Shown piece after piece: positions 9,211-17,784 of a stretch of 64,000 bases of DNA. Made by a program: the position numbers and the translations under genes. The DNA comes from Neomegalonema sp. (lineage in GTDB: Bacteria > Pseudomonadota > Alphaproteobacteria > Rhodobacterales > Rhodobacteraceae). The notes below the pieces were generated by a model. It was not told the DNA's origin. It saw only the letters and a program-made list of their open reading frames with translations, and searched no databases. Location: the NCBI GenBank assembly GCA_022760435.1, contig JALEFY010000017.1:1-64000 (forward strand), given 5' to 3'. Positions within the stretch are counted from its first letter, which is position 1. Each line of letters begins with the position of its first letter.

Positions 9211-10113
9211 CTACCAGCGTGCAGCACTCTGAACCGCGCTCTCGGACAGCCAGGAGCGAAAGACGGTGAGGGGCGGCAGGTCGTTCTTGTCGGCGGGCCA
9301 GACCAGCCAATACGCGCCGCGCACCGGCACTGCCTGGCGCAGGACCGGGACCAGCCGCCCCTCGGAGATTTCGGTTTCCGCCAGATAATGCGGCAAGAGC
9401 GCGATGCCGAAACCCGAGATCGCGGCCTGGATCATCAGCGAGAACTGGTCCATCAACATGCCATCGGTCCCGCATTCCGTGCCGCCTTGCGCGGCGAACC
9501 AATCGCCCCAGACGCTTGGGCGGCTCTCCAGATGCAGCTTGGGGATGTCGGCGAGATCGGCGACGTCCTCCAATGGGCGCAGGGAAGCGATCTTCGGCGA
9601 GACGCAGGCGGTCACCCGCTCGTCGAACAGCTTGAGATAGCGCGCCCCCTCCCAATCGGGCTGGCCGAAATAGATCGCGGCATCGAAGGCCTCGCTCGCG
9701 AAATCGAGCCGTCCGATCCGGGTGGACATGTTCAGGCTGATCCCGGGATGCGCCTCCAGAAACGTGCCCAGCCGCGGGCCGAGCCAGCGCGTTGCGAAGG
9801 TTGGCAGCACCGCGAGCGACAAGGTGCCGCCTTCGGGATTGGTGACCATGGTCATCGAGGCGCGCTGGATCATGTCGAGCGCGCGGGCCACGTCGCGCTG
9901 ATAGCTGACGGCGGCGGAGTTGGGGATGAGGCGCCGCCGCTCTCGGGTGAATAATTCTTTGCCGAACTGCGCCTCCAGCATCAGGATCAACCGGCTGACG
10001 GTGCTTTGCGTGAGGTTGAGCTCGGCGGCGGCGGCGGTGACGGATCGGTGGCGCACCACCGCGTCGAAAGCCATCAGGAGCTTGATGGAAGGAAGGAACC
10101 GTCTTTGGCGCAT
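9211..10113 (-). CDS. LysR-type regulator, probably of the adjacent glutaryl-CoA genes
   Basis: A 300-residue LysR-family transcription factor. The winged helix-turn-helix spans about residues 6-65 (VTAAAAELNLTQSTVSRLI) and is followed by a periplasmic-binding-protein-like effector domain resembling the GcvA group (GCVS-type lobe with LLPHYLAETEI near the end). The start at 10113 gives the standard length and has AAAGGA upstream; an in-frame ATG six codons earlier has none. It is divergent from the acyl-CoA dehydrogenase and CoA-transferase genes, the usual arrangement for a GcdR-like activator of glutarate breakdown. That target is inferred from position. Confidence 0.88.
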   Translation of the reverse strand: MRQRRFLPSIKLLMAFDAVVRHRSVTAAAAELNLTQSTVSRLILMLEAQFGKELFTRERRRLIPNSAAVSYQRDVARALDMIQRASMTMVTNPEGGTLSLAVLPTFATRWLGPRLGTFLEAHPGISLNMSTRIGRLDFASEAFDAAIYFGQPDWEGARYLKLFDERVTACVSPKIASLRPLEDVADLADIPKLHLESRPSVWGDWFAAQGGTECGTDGMLMDQFSLMIQAAISGFGIALLPHYLAETEISEGRLVPVLRQAVPVRGAYWLVWPADKNDLPPLTVFRSWLSESAVQSAARW

Positions 10114-10126
10114 TCCATTCGTCCTT

Positions 10127-10142
10127 TGCATGATCTGATGCA
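10127..10142. promoter_or_regulatory. Candidate LysR operator in the divergent promoter region
   Basis: TGCAT-N6-ATGCA lies between the two divergent start codons, close to the regulator's start. A second imperfect repeat, ATTCT...AGAAT, lies about 30 bases further on toward the dehydrogenase gene. LysR proteins usually bind dyads in such a gap, but neither matches a proven site here. Confidence 0.35.
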
Positions 10143-10247
10143 GGAATACCGTTTTAAACCCGGTGCTTCCATGTCTATTCTCACTGAAATCAGAATTATC
10201 GGCTCTGGCCCGGATGAGTGGCTCAGGCGCATGTGGAGGAAAGCAGA

Positions 10248-11447
10248 ATGTCTTCAACGTCCCATAAAGGCGGCCCGTTCAACTGGGCCGATCCGTTCCT
10301 GCTCGATGAGCAACTTACCGATGAAGAGCGGATGATCGCCCAAAGCGCGCGCCAGTTCGCGCAGGACCGCTTGATGCCGCGCGTCGAGCACGCCTATCTC
10401 AATGAGCATACCGATCCCGAGATCTTCCGCGAGATGGGCGAGCTGGGCCTGCTCGGCGTGACCGTGCCGGAGACCTATGGCGGCGCGGGTGCGTCCTATG
10501 TCGCCTATGGGCTCGCGGCGCGGGCGGTCGAGGGGGTGGATAGCGGCTATCGCTCGATGATGTCGGTGCAAAGCTCGCTGGTGATGTTCCCGATCTACGC
10601 TTACGGCTCCGAGGCGCAGAAGCTCAAATACCTGCCCAAGCTCGCGAGCGGCGAATTCATCGGCTGTTTCGGCCTGACCGAACCCGATGCCGGGTCGGAT
10701 CCGGCAGGGATGAAGACCCGCGCGATCAAGACCGATGGCGGCTATGTGCTGCGCGGCTCGAAGATGTGGATCTCCAACAGCCCGATCGCCGATGTGTTCG
10801 TGGTCTGGGCGAAATCCGAGGCTCATGGCGGCAAGGTCCGCGGCTTCGTGCTCGAAAAGGGGATGAAGGGTCTCTCCGCGCCGAAGATCGGCGGCAAGCT
10901 CTCGCTGCGCGCCTCGATCACCGGTGAGATCGTGATGGAGGATGTGGAGGTCGGCGAAGACGCGCTGCTGCCCAATACCGAAGGGATGGGCGGCCCGTTC
11001 GGGTGCCTGAACCGTGCGCGCTACGGCATCGCCTGGGGCGTGATGGGCGCGGCCGAGGATTGCCTGCACCGCACCCGCCAATACGGGCTCGATCGCAAAC
11101 AGTTCAACCGTCCGCTGGCGGCGACGCAGCTCTATCAAAAGAAGCTCGCGGATATGCAGACCGAGATCGCGCTCGGCCTTCAGGCTTGTCTGCGGGTCGG
11201 TCGGCTGTTCGATGAGGGCCGCTTCGCGCCCGAGATGATCTCGCTGATCAAGCGCAACAATTGCGGCAAGGCGCTCGAGATCGCGCGTCATGCCCGCGAC
11301 ATGCATGGCGGCAACGGCATCCAGATCGAATATTACGTCATGCGCCACGCGCAGAACCTCGAAACGGTGAATACCTATGAGGGCACGCATGATGTGCACG
11401 CGCTGATCCTCGGGCGCGCGATCACCGATCTGCAAGCCTTCTGCTGA
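10248..11447 (+). CDS. gcdH: Acyl-CoA dehydrogenase, probable glutaryl-CoA dehydrogenase
   Basis: An FAD-dependent acyl-CoA dehydrogenase of 399 residues. It has the family signatures [14 protein letters not shown] (about residue 140) and [17 protein letters not shown], and the late catalytic glutamate within [18 protein letters not shown]-like sequence (here ending ITD). The N-terminal stretch [18 protein letters not shown] is typical of glutaryl-CoA dehydrogenases, which oxidise and decarboxylate glutaryl-CoA to crotonyl-CoA in lysine and tryptophan breakdown. The ATG at 10248 has GGAGGA upstream; an earlier in-frame GTG has none. The CoA-transferase follows 17 bases downstream. Confidence 0.9.
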   Translation: MSSTSHKGGPFNWADPFLLDEQLTDEERMIAQSARQFAQDRLMPRVEHAYLNEHTDPEIFREMGELGLLGVTVPETYGGAGASYVAYGLAARAVEGVDSGYRSMMSVQSSLVMFPIYAYGSEAQKLKYLPKLASGEFIGCFGLTEPDAGSDPAGMKTRAIKTDGGYVLRGSKMWISNSPIADVFVVWAKSEAHGGKVRGFVLEKGMKGLSAPKIGGKLSLRASITGEIVMEDVEVGEDALLPNTEGMGGPFGCLNRARYGIAWGVMGAAEDCLHRTRQYGLDRKQFNRPLAATQLYQKKLADMQTEIALGLQACLRVGRLFDEGRFAPEMISLIKRNNCGKALEIARHARDMHGGNGIQIEYYVMRHAQNLETVNTYEGTHDVHALILGRAITDLQAFC

Positions 11448-11464
11448 TCCGAGACCTGGAGCAG

Positions 11465-12619
11465 ATGAGCACCGACGCGCCCCTCAAGGGCCTCAAGGTC
11501 ATCGAGTTGGCCCGCATTCTGGCCGGTCCCTGGATCGGTCAGACGCTGGCCGATCTCGGGGCCGATGTCATCAAGATCGAGGCTCCGGAGGGCGATGACA
11601 CGCGCCGCTGGGGCCCGCCCTTTCTCGAGCGCCCGCTGCCGGGGGGCGGGACGGAAAAGGTCGCCGCCTATTTCCACGCTGCCAATCGCGGCAAGCGCTC
11701 GGTGACATGCGATTTCGCCTGCGCCGAGGACCTCGCCGGCCTGCGCGCGCTGATCGACGAAGCCGATGTGCTGGTCGAGAACTTCAAGGTCGGCGGGCTC
11801 GCGCGTTTCGGGCTCGATTACGCCAGCGTCTCGCAGAGCAATCCGCGGATCGTCTACGCCTCGGTGACCGGCTTTGGGCAAGACGGCCCGCGCGCGCGCC
11901 AGCCGGGCTATGATTTCCTGATCCAGGGCATGTGCGGGATCATGGATCTGACCGGCGAGCCCTCGGGGGATCCGCAGAAGGTCGGTGTGGCGTGGATCGA
12001 CATCTTCACCGGGCTCTACGGCGTGATCGGGATCCAGGCGGCGCTGGCCGAGCGGGCGCGCTCGGGGCTTGGCCAGCATGTGGACCTGTCGCTGCTCGAT
12101 TGCGGGGTGGGGGTGCTCGCCAACCAGGCGACGAACTTCCTGCTCGGCGGGGTGTTGCCGCACCGGCTGGGCAATGCGCATCCCAATATCGTCCCCTATC
12201 AGGTCTTCCCGGCGAGCGATGGGCATTTGATCATCGCTTGCGGCAATGACCGGCAATTTGCGGCGCTGGCCCATACGCTCGATCTCGAGGAGGTGGCGAG
12301 GGATCCGGACTACGCCACCAATCCGCTGCGGGTCGCGCATCGTGAGGCGCTGTGCGCGCATCTGGCAGCGGCGACGGCAGCGCGCAGCAAGGCGGATCTG
12401 ATCACAGCCCTGGAGGCGGCTTGTGTGCCCGTCGGCCCGATCAACACCGTCGCCGAAGCGCTCGAAGAGCCGCAGATCACGGCGCGCGGGATGAAGATCG
12501 CGCCCGAAGGGATCGCGGGGCTGCGCACGCCGATCCGGTTCTCGCGCAGTCACCTGTCGCTCGATCATGCGGCGCCGCTGCTGGGCCAGGGCCGTGCGGA
12601 TTTCGATCCCGGCGCGTGA
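11465..12619 (+). CDS. CaiB/BaiF family CoA-transferase (probable glutarate CoA-transferase)
   Basis: A 384-residue class III CoA-transferase. It opens with LKGLKVIELARILAGPWIGQTLADLGADVIKIE, typical of the family, and the catalytic aspartate that forms the acyl-anhydride intermediate is probably the D of QPGYDFLIQGM. The interlocked-dimer segment VGVAWIDIFTGLYGVIGIQAAL follows. Placement directly behind a glutaryl-CoA dehydrogenase suggests it activates glutarate using succinyl-CoA as donor, like the SUGCT-type enzymes. The exact acyl pair cannot be read from the sequence. Confidence 0.87.
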   Translation: MSTDAPLKGLKVIELARILAGPWIGQTLADLGADVIKIEAPEGDDTRRWGPPFLERPLPGGGTEKVAAYFHAANRGKRSVTCDFACAEDLAGLRALIDEADVLVENFKVGGLARFGLDYASVSQSNPRIVYASVTGFGQDGPRARQPGYDFLIQGMCGIMDLTGEPSGDPQKVGVAWIDIFTGLYGVIGIQAALAERARSGLGQHVDLSLLDCGVGVLANQATNFLLGGVLPHRLGNAHPNIVPYQVFPASDGHLIIACGNDRQFAALAHTLDLEEVARDPDYATNPLRVAHREALCAHLAAATAARSKADLITALEAACVPVGPINTVAEALEEPQITARGMKIAPEGIAGLRTPIRFSRSHLSLDHAAPLLGQGRADFDPGA

Positions 12620-12713
12620 GCGCATCGCGCGCGGCATCGGGGGTGCGCCTCTGGCGTAGCAATCCCGAGCATGGGCTGGTACTCTTCGCGGCGAGAGCGA
12701 TGAGGAGAGGCGT

Positions 12714-15590
12714 ATGACGGTCCTGAATTTCGCGGTCCAGTATAGTGGGCTCGACGCGGCGAGCCTTGCTGCGTCCGGGCATGATCTGCTGATCATCGAA
12801 GGGGCGCCGCTCGATGCCGCGCATGCGCCGATTTCGGACGCAGAGGTTGCGGCGTTGCAGGCCTCGGGCAAAGCGGTCGCGGGCTATGTCAATCTCTCGG
12901 TGACCGATGACGCGCGGCCTTATTGGGATCCGGCATGGACCGTTGACGGCACCGACACCGGCGCGCTCACCGCCGCCGCCCCCGCCTGGCTGGTGGGCGC
13001 TACGACCAACGCCTTTGGCTATGTCGCCAATTACTGGGACCAAAGCTGGCAGGAACTCGTGATCGCGCAAGCGGTCGATCTGGTCTCACGCGGCTATGGA
13101 GCGGTGTTTCTCGATGATGTCGGCGGCTATTGGCAGAGCTATGTTGCCTCCGGCGCGAGCGATGTCACCCGCTATGCGTCCGACATGGTGGCGCTGATCA
13201 AGGCGGTGCATGACGCGGTGAGCGCCGTCAATCCCGACGCGCAGGTGATCGTCAACGGCGATCCCTATCTGGTCTGGAACAGCGGTGGACCGGGCAGCGC
13301 TGCCTTTGCCGATTTCGGTGCCTCGATCGACTACATGCTGCTCGAGAACCTGTTCGGCCTCACCACCGGCACGCGGCAGGACGGGGCGATCGACACCGCC
13401 CTGACCTATATCGCCGATGTCGCGGGACTGCTCGCGCTCGAGAGCAGCACCGATCCGTCCGCGATCGCGGGTTTTGCCGCGGAGGCGCAGAGCCTCGGGA
13501 TCGTGGCTTCCGTCGCGATGTCAGAGGCTTATGACACGCTGAGCCCGACCCTGATCGAAGCCGCCGAGCCGCTGCCCGCCTTCGAGTTCTACGTCTCCGA
13601 TCCCGCGAGCCGCGAAGGGGACCCGCTGGAGGGGGAGATCCTGATCACCGGCGCCAGCGACGGGGTTTCCCCGCGCTATGGCAGCCAGATGCAGCGCTTT
13701 GCGATCGACGCCGATACCGGGCTCGAGCGGCGCAGCTATACCGACGGCACCCAAGACAAGCTCAGCCAGCGCAGCGAGTATATCGAGACCCGCGACAGCG
13801 AGGCCGCGACGGCGCTCGGCGCGCAGACCTGGACCGCGTTCTCGATCTATATCGACCCGAGCTTTGCCAATCCGGGCGTGGATGCAAGCGGCGATCCGGT
13901 GCGGGTGATCCTCGGCCAGATGCATTCGCGCGAATATCCGCTCGATGACGAGGGGCCGAACCCGGTGACGGCGACCTGGGTGACCTTTCAGCTACGCCCC
14001 GATGGTGCCTATGTCCTGCGCATCGAGACCCGCGACGGGCCGAACCCCGAATTCGTGCTCGTGCCGGGCGGCGAGGATGGTCAGGGCGCCAAGGGCCAAT
14101 GGATCGACGTGATCCTCGGCGCGCAGTGGTCGCGGGAGGCCGATGGCTGGACCGAAGCCCATGTGCGCCTTGAGGGACAGAGCGATTACAGCCTGATCGC
14201 GCGCTCGGAAGGGGATAATGCCAGCACCTCGGGCGGCTATTTCAAATACGGCATCTACCGCTCGTCGCTCGAGCGGGACCCGGGCTATCAGGACGAGACC
14301 TTGATCGCGTTTTATGACGGTGTGCGGCGCGGGGCGAGCTTTGCCGAGGTGGCGGCCGATCCGCTCGCGCAGGACATGTCCGGCACCGATTTTCGCGACC
14401 AGATGGCCGGCGGGCAGGCGGACGATCGCCTGTTCGGGCTCGATGGCGATGACGTGATCGAGGGCGGCGCGGGGGCCGATCTCATCCATGGCGGCGATGG
14501 CTCGGACAGTGCCTCCTACCGCAATGCGGGCGCGGCGGTGCGTGTGGATCTCGCCGATGATGCGGGCAATACCGGCGAGGCGGCGGGCGATACGCTGATC
14601 AAGATCGAGAACCTGATCGGCAGCGGCTTTGACGACGCGCTGTTCGGGGATGAGGGCAGCAATCGTCTCTTTGGCGGCGCCGGGGCCGATCTGCTCGACG
14701 GGCGCGGTGGGTTCGATACGGTCTCTTATGACGGATCGGCGGCGGCGGTGACGGTCAACCTCACCGCGCAGACCGCCTCGGGCGGGGATGCGAGCGGCGA
14801 TCAGCTTGCCGGTTTCGAGGCCGCGGAGGGCTCGGATTACAACGATCGCCTGATCGGCTCGGCGCTTGGCAACACGCTGACCGGCGGGCGCGGTGCCGAC
14901 ACGCTGAGCGGGCTCGACGGCGATGATGATCTTTATGGCGGCACGGACAATGATCGGCTCTATGGCGGTGAGGGCGATGACCGGCTCGATGGCGGCGACG
15001 GCATCGACTTGCTGGTCGGGGGCGCGGGGGCCGATACGCTGACGGGCGGGGCCGGGCATGATCGGCTCTACACCAATGACGGGGACGACACCGTCTATGC
15101 AGGGGATGGCAATGACCGCGCCTGGGGGCAGCTCGGCAATGACACGCTTTACGGCGAAGGCGGTGCCGATCTGCTGAACGGGATGGAGGGCGATGATACC
15201 CTTCATGGCGGTGACGGGAACGACCGCGCCTATGGCGGGCTCGGCAATGATTTTGTGTTCGGCGGGCTCGGCAATGACATCGTCCACGGGGCCAGCGGCA
15301 ATGATTATCTCGATGGTGAAGCCGGGAATGACCGCTATTACGGCGGCGAGGGTGCCGACATCTTCGCCTTCGTGATCGGATCAGGGGTCGATACGATCTA
15401 TGATTTCGAGCAAGGCACGGATGTGATCGCGCTCAGCGGGTACGGGTTCACCGGCTTTGACGATCTCGCAGGCAGCATCACCCGCGCCGGGACGAGCTCG
15501 GTGCGGATCTCCCTCACGGGCGAGGATGCCATCCTGCTGCGCAGCAGCGCGATCGAGGAGTGGGACGCGAGCGATTTCACATTCGCCTGA
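12714..15590 (+). CDS. RTX protein with a TM1410/GH114-like domain and a lyase-like jelly roll
   Basis: A 958-residue protein with three parts. Residues 1-280 resemble the TM1410/GH114 glycoside-hydrolase-like barrel (AGYVNLSVTDDARPYW, GYGAVFLDDVGGYW, VIVNGDPYLVW, YMLLENLFG); the acidic GEAE-type motif usual at the first site is replaced by NLSVTDD. Residues about 290-550 resemble the heparinase-like polysaccharide lyase fold (TWTAFSIYIDPSFA, WVTFQLRPDG, GGYFKYGIYRSS). Residues about 555-885 contain many GGxGxDxLxG calcium-binding RTX repeats, closing with a serralysin-type segment (DTIYDFEQGTDVI). There is no N-terminal signal, so type I secretion is expected; no ABC exporter gene lies in the window. 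GAGGAGAGG precedes the ATG. It may cut or bind an exopolysaccharide, but activity is unproven. Confidence 0.85.
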   Translation: MTVLNFAVQYSGLDAASLAASGHDLLIIEGAPLDAAHAPISDAEVAALQASGKAVAGYVNLSVTDDARPYWDPAWTVDGTDTGALTAAAPAWLVGATTNAFGYVANYWDQSWQELVIAQAVDLVSRGYGAVFLDDVGGYWQSYVASGASDVTRYASDMVALIKAVHDAVSAVNPDAQVIVNGDPYLVWNSGGPGSAAFADFGASIDYMLLENLFGLTTGTRQDGAIDTALTYIADVAGLLALESSTDPSAIAGFAAEAQSLGIVASVAMSEAYDTLSPTLIEAAEPLPAFEFYVSDPASREGDPLEGEILITGASDGVSPRYGSQMQRFAIDADTGLERRSYTDGTQDKLSQRSEYIETRDSEAATALGAQTWTAFSIYIDPSFANPGVDASGDPVRVILGQMHSREYPLDDEGPNPVTATWVTFQLRPDGAYVLRIETRDGPNPEFVLVPGGEDGQGAKGQWIDVILGAQWSREADGWTEAHVRLEGQSDYSLIARSEGDNASTSGGYFKYGIYRSSLERDPGYQDETLIAFYDGVRRGASFAEVAADPLAQDMSGTDFRDQMAGGQADDRLFGLDGDDVIEGGAGADLIHGGDGSDSASYRNAGAAVRVDLADDAGNTGEAAGDTLIKIENLIGSGFDDALFGDEGSNRLFGGAGADLLDGRGGFDTVSYDGSAAAVTVNLTAQTASGGDASGDQLAGFEAAEGSDYNDRLIGSALGNTLTGGRGADTLSGLDGDDDLYGGTDNDRLYGGEGDDRLDGGDGIDLLVGGAGADTLTGGAGHDRLYTNDGDDTVYAGDGNDRAWGQLGNDTLYGEGGADLLNGMEGDDTLHGGDGNDRAYGGLGNDFVFGGLGNDIVHGASGNDYLDGEAGNDRYYGGEGADIFAFVIGSGVDTIYDFEQGTDVIALSGYGFTGFDDLAGSITRAGTSSVRISLTGEDAILLRSSAIEEWDASDFTFA

Positions 15591-15592
15591 GT

Positions 15593-15617
15593 GATGCGCG
15601 CCCTCGGGGTGCGCATC
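15593..15617. terminator. Hairpin between convergent genes
   Basis: GATGCGCGCCC and GGGTGCGCATC pair over 11 bases (one G-T) around loop TCG, three bases after the RTX stop. There is no T run on either side, so it may act as a weak bidirectional terminator or only protect the transcript ends. Confidence 0.45.
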
Positions 15618-15647
15618 GCTGTCGATCAGCGCCGCTCAATGAGCCGA

Positions 15648-17015
15648 TCAGATCGTGACGCCGAAATGATCGCGGGCGATCTTTGGTGTTACGATGCCAT
15701 CTGCCCAGCCGAATTTGTCGAGCTGCCATTGCAGATAGGCGCGTTGGGTGTTCGGGCCGAACTCTCCATCGGGGCCGGAGAGCCCGATGCCAGTCTGGAC
15801 TGCACGCACGCTCTCGCTCTTTGAGCCCAGGCGCAGCCGATGCCATTCGGGATGATCGCCGGGGTCGCGATAGGCGAGGCGCAGCTCGCGCGCGGTGAGC
15901 AGCATATACTTGAACTTCTTGCCATCATCGGGCGAGATCCAGCCTGCACGGTAGCTCGAGGGGGTGGTGAGCCCAGCCATCTCGCGAAACAGTTTCCAGC
16001 GCCGCTCGGGGATGCGGCTGCCCCGGGTGTAGCCGCCCGGCACGGTCTGGCAGCCAGCCGAGCTGAAATAATACAGCCCATCACGGGGCCGCTGATCGAA
16101 GCTGCCGGCATGGATGTTATCAAACACCCACAGGTTTTTGCGCAGATCCCAGTACTCGTGAATGGTGAAAGCCTGACGACTGTCCGAACGGCCATGACTG
16201 CGCAAGGTATTGAAGGATCGGTTTTGCCGAAACGCCCCCGGTTGCGGCGCATTCGAGGACGCGCGATGCGGGCCGACGATATAATGATGCAAGCCCGTCG
16301 GCATCAGATTGGAACAGGTGCCCGTCGCCTTCATCCGTTGCTGCGCATAGATATAGCGCCCATTGGGCACGGTGGATGCCTGCACCGCGACGACTTCCTT
16401 CTTCACCCGATCCCACACACCGAGCACGCAGCGATAGTCCTGATGGTTCGGGTAGCGCTCGCGCACGAAGGCCTTGGTCGGGCTGGAAGGCAGCAGGCGA
16501 CAGCCGCGCAGGCCGAACAGGATGACGTCATCCTCCAGCTCGAATGAATTGCGCTTTGCCGCCAAAGTCAGGGTGTCGTGATCGACCGGGAAAAACCCGT
16601 AATAGACAGGCTCTTCGAGATGGCGATAGTCGGGAGAGACCTCATCTTCGGCCCATTGATAGGTGAAGTCGCCGGTATCGAGCTCGCTAATGATCTTGCC
16701 AACAACTTGCTCGAACAGCTCGCGCGGCTTGAGGAAGTTTTCGTTGAGACCGGGCAGTTTGAGGAACCCGACAGCGCCCGGCTGCAACTGGCCAGGCTCC
16801 GCATCGGCCAGCATGATCGCCAGCTCTTCATCACCTGACAAATCGCTGAAGGCGGCGTTTGCATCGGCTTCGATGACGCTTTGCGCCGCCGCGCCGGAAC
16901 CGGTGAGCATCGCCGCGCCGAGCCCGGAGGCTTGTTGCAAGAGGCGCCGCCTTGATAGCGGCGGCGTGTTCGGATTTGCCGCAAGAGGGGTGTTCTTTAG
17001 TGGATCGTCCTGCAT
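15648..17015 (-). CDS. Tat-exported protein with C-terminal peptidoglycan-binding domain
   Basis: The 455-residue product starts with a twin-arginine signal (SRRRLLQQASGLGAAMLTG at about residues 21-40, cleavage likely after GAAAQS). The last 65 residues form a PG_binding_1 domain (LRLGSKSESVRAVQTGIG, GPDGEFGPNTQRAYLQWQ). The middle 330 residues match no family I can name. They contain HHYIVGPHR and SAGCQTVPGG, and the SxGC context recalls the catalytic cysteine of L,D-transpeptidases, but the canonical SHGCIR motif is absent. The ATG at 17015 is preferred over a TTG five codons upstream because of a GGGGAA site. Probably a periplasmic wall-associated enzyme. Confidence 0.72.
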   Translation of the reverse strand: MQDDPLKNTPLAANPNTPPLSRRRLLQQASGLGAAMLTGSGAAAQSVIEADANAAFSDLSGDEELAIMLADAEPGQLQPGAVGFLKLPGLNENFLKPRELFEQVVGKIISELDTGDFTYQWAEDEVSPDYRHLEEPVYYGFFPVDHDTLTLAAKRNSFELEDDVILFGLRGCRLLPSSPTKAFVRERYPNHQDYRCVLGVWDRVKKEVVAVQASTVPNGRYIYAQQRMKATGTCSNLMPTGLHHYIVGPHRASSNAPQPGAFRQNRSFNTLRSHGRSDSRQAFTIHEYWDLRKNLWVFDNIHAGSFDQRPRDGLYYFSSAGCQTVPGGYTRGSRIPERRWKLFREMAGLTTPSSYRAGWISPDDGKKFKYMLLTARELRLAYRDPGDHPEWHRLRLGSKSESVRAVQTGIGLSGPDGEFGPNTQRAYLQWQLDKFGWADGIVTPKIARDHFGVTI

Positions 17016-17123
17016 CGCTGCGTTCCCCAAACCATGAACATGGCTGCCAGCTCGCGCGGCAGCACCCTCAATCTGGCGATAGGCTGCCGGTAACGCAACA
17101 CTGCTGGGGGAATCTCGCTGCTG

Positions 17124-17780
17124 TCACAGACCGAATGTGGCGATCATGGCGGCGGCCGCATCGCGCGGATGGGTGAGGGCGGCAGGATCGGCGCCTGGAT
17201 GGGTGCGCGCGTGCAGGGCGGTCGGCATCTCGGGCGGCTGATGGATGTCAACCCGCACCGTTGGTGCCTCGGCGCTATAACTGCGGATCATCGCGGCGGC
17301 GGCGGCCTTGCTGGCGCCATAGACGCCCCAATATTGCTCGCCGGATTTTTCGTCATCGATATGGATCAGCCGCGGTGCCGGGGCCGCACGCAACAGCGGA
17401 TCGAGACTGCGCACCAAGCGCCAGACAGCTTGGGTATTGGTGGCAAACGCCTGCTCCACATCCTTGGCGCCGATATGGGAGAGCGGCATAAGCGGCACCC
17501 CGATTGCGGCGGCGTGGATCAGCAAGTCAAGCTTGCCGTAACGCTCATAGAGCGCTGCGCCCAGCCGATCGATACCCTCGCCATCCTTCAGATCGAGCGG
17601 GACCAGCAATGGATCGGGTCCGCCAGCGGATTTGATCGCGTCGTCAAGCTCTTCGAGCCCGCCAACGGTGCGGGCCACGGCAATCACCCGATAGCCACGC
17701 GCGCCCAGCGCTTGGGCAATCGCATAGCCAAACCCGCGTGAGGCGCCGGTGACGAGGGCCAGTTTTTCGTTCTCGCTCAT
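17124..17780 (-). CDS. Short-chain dehydrogenase/reductase
   Basis: A 218-residue Rossmann-fold SDR with the NAD(P)-binding TGASRGFGYAIA near the N-terminus, a degenerate NAG-type motif (HAAAIG), and the catalytic YGASK (YxxxK). The serine of the usual triad is not obvious: the strand before the tyrosine reads RLIHIDDEKSGEQYWG. At 218 residues it is slightly shorter than most SDRs (about 250). It starts four bases after purF and almost certainly shares its transcript; radA-cvpA-purF-SDR is a recurring order in Rhodobacteraceae. The substrate is unknown. Confidence 0.85.
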   Translation of the reverse strand: MSENEKLALVTGASRGFGYAIAQALGARGYRVIAVARTVGGLEELDDAIKSAGGPDPLLVPLDLKDGEGIDRLGAALYERYGKLDLLIHAAAIGVPLMPLSHIGAKDVEQAFATNTQAVWRLVRSLDPLLRAAPAPRLIHIDDEKSGEQYWGVYGASKAAAAAMIRSYSAEAPTVRVDIHQPPEMPTALHARTHPGADPAALTHPRDAAAAMIATFGL

Positions 17781-17784
17781 AAAC

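Noticed and set aside
13992-15287. Long open frame (431 codons) on the minus strand inside the RTX gene
   Set aside because: It is the complement of the repetitive Gly/Asp-rich RTX region, where high GC leaves the opposite frame open. It has no ribosome site and no family features.
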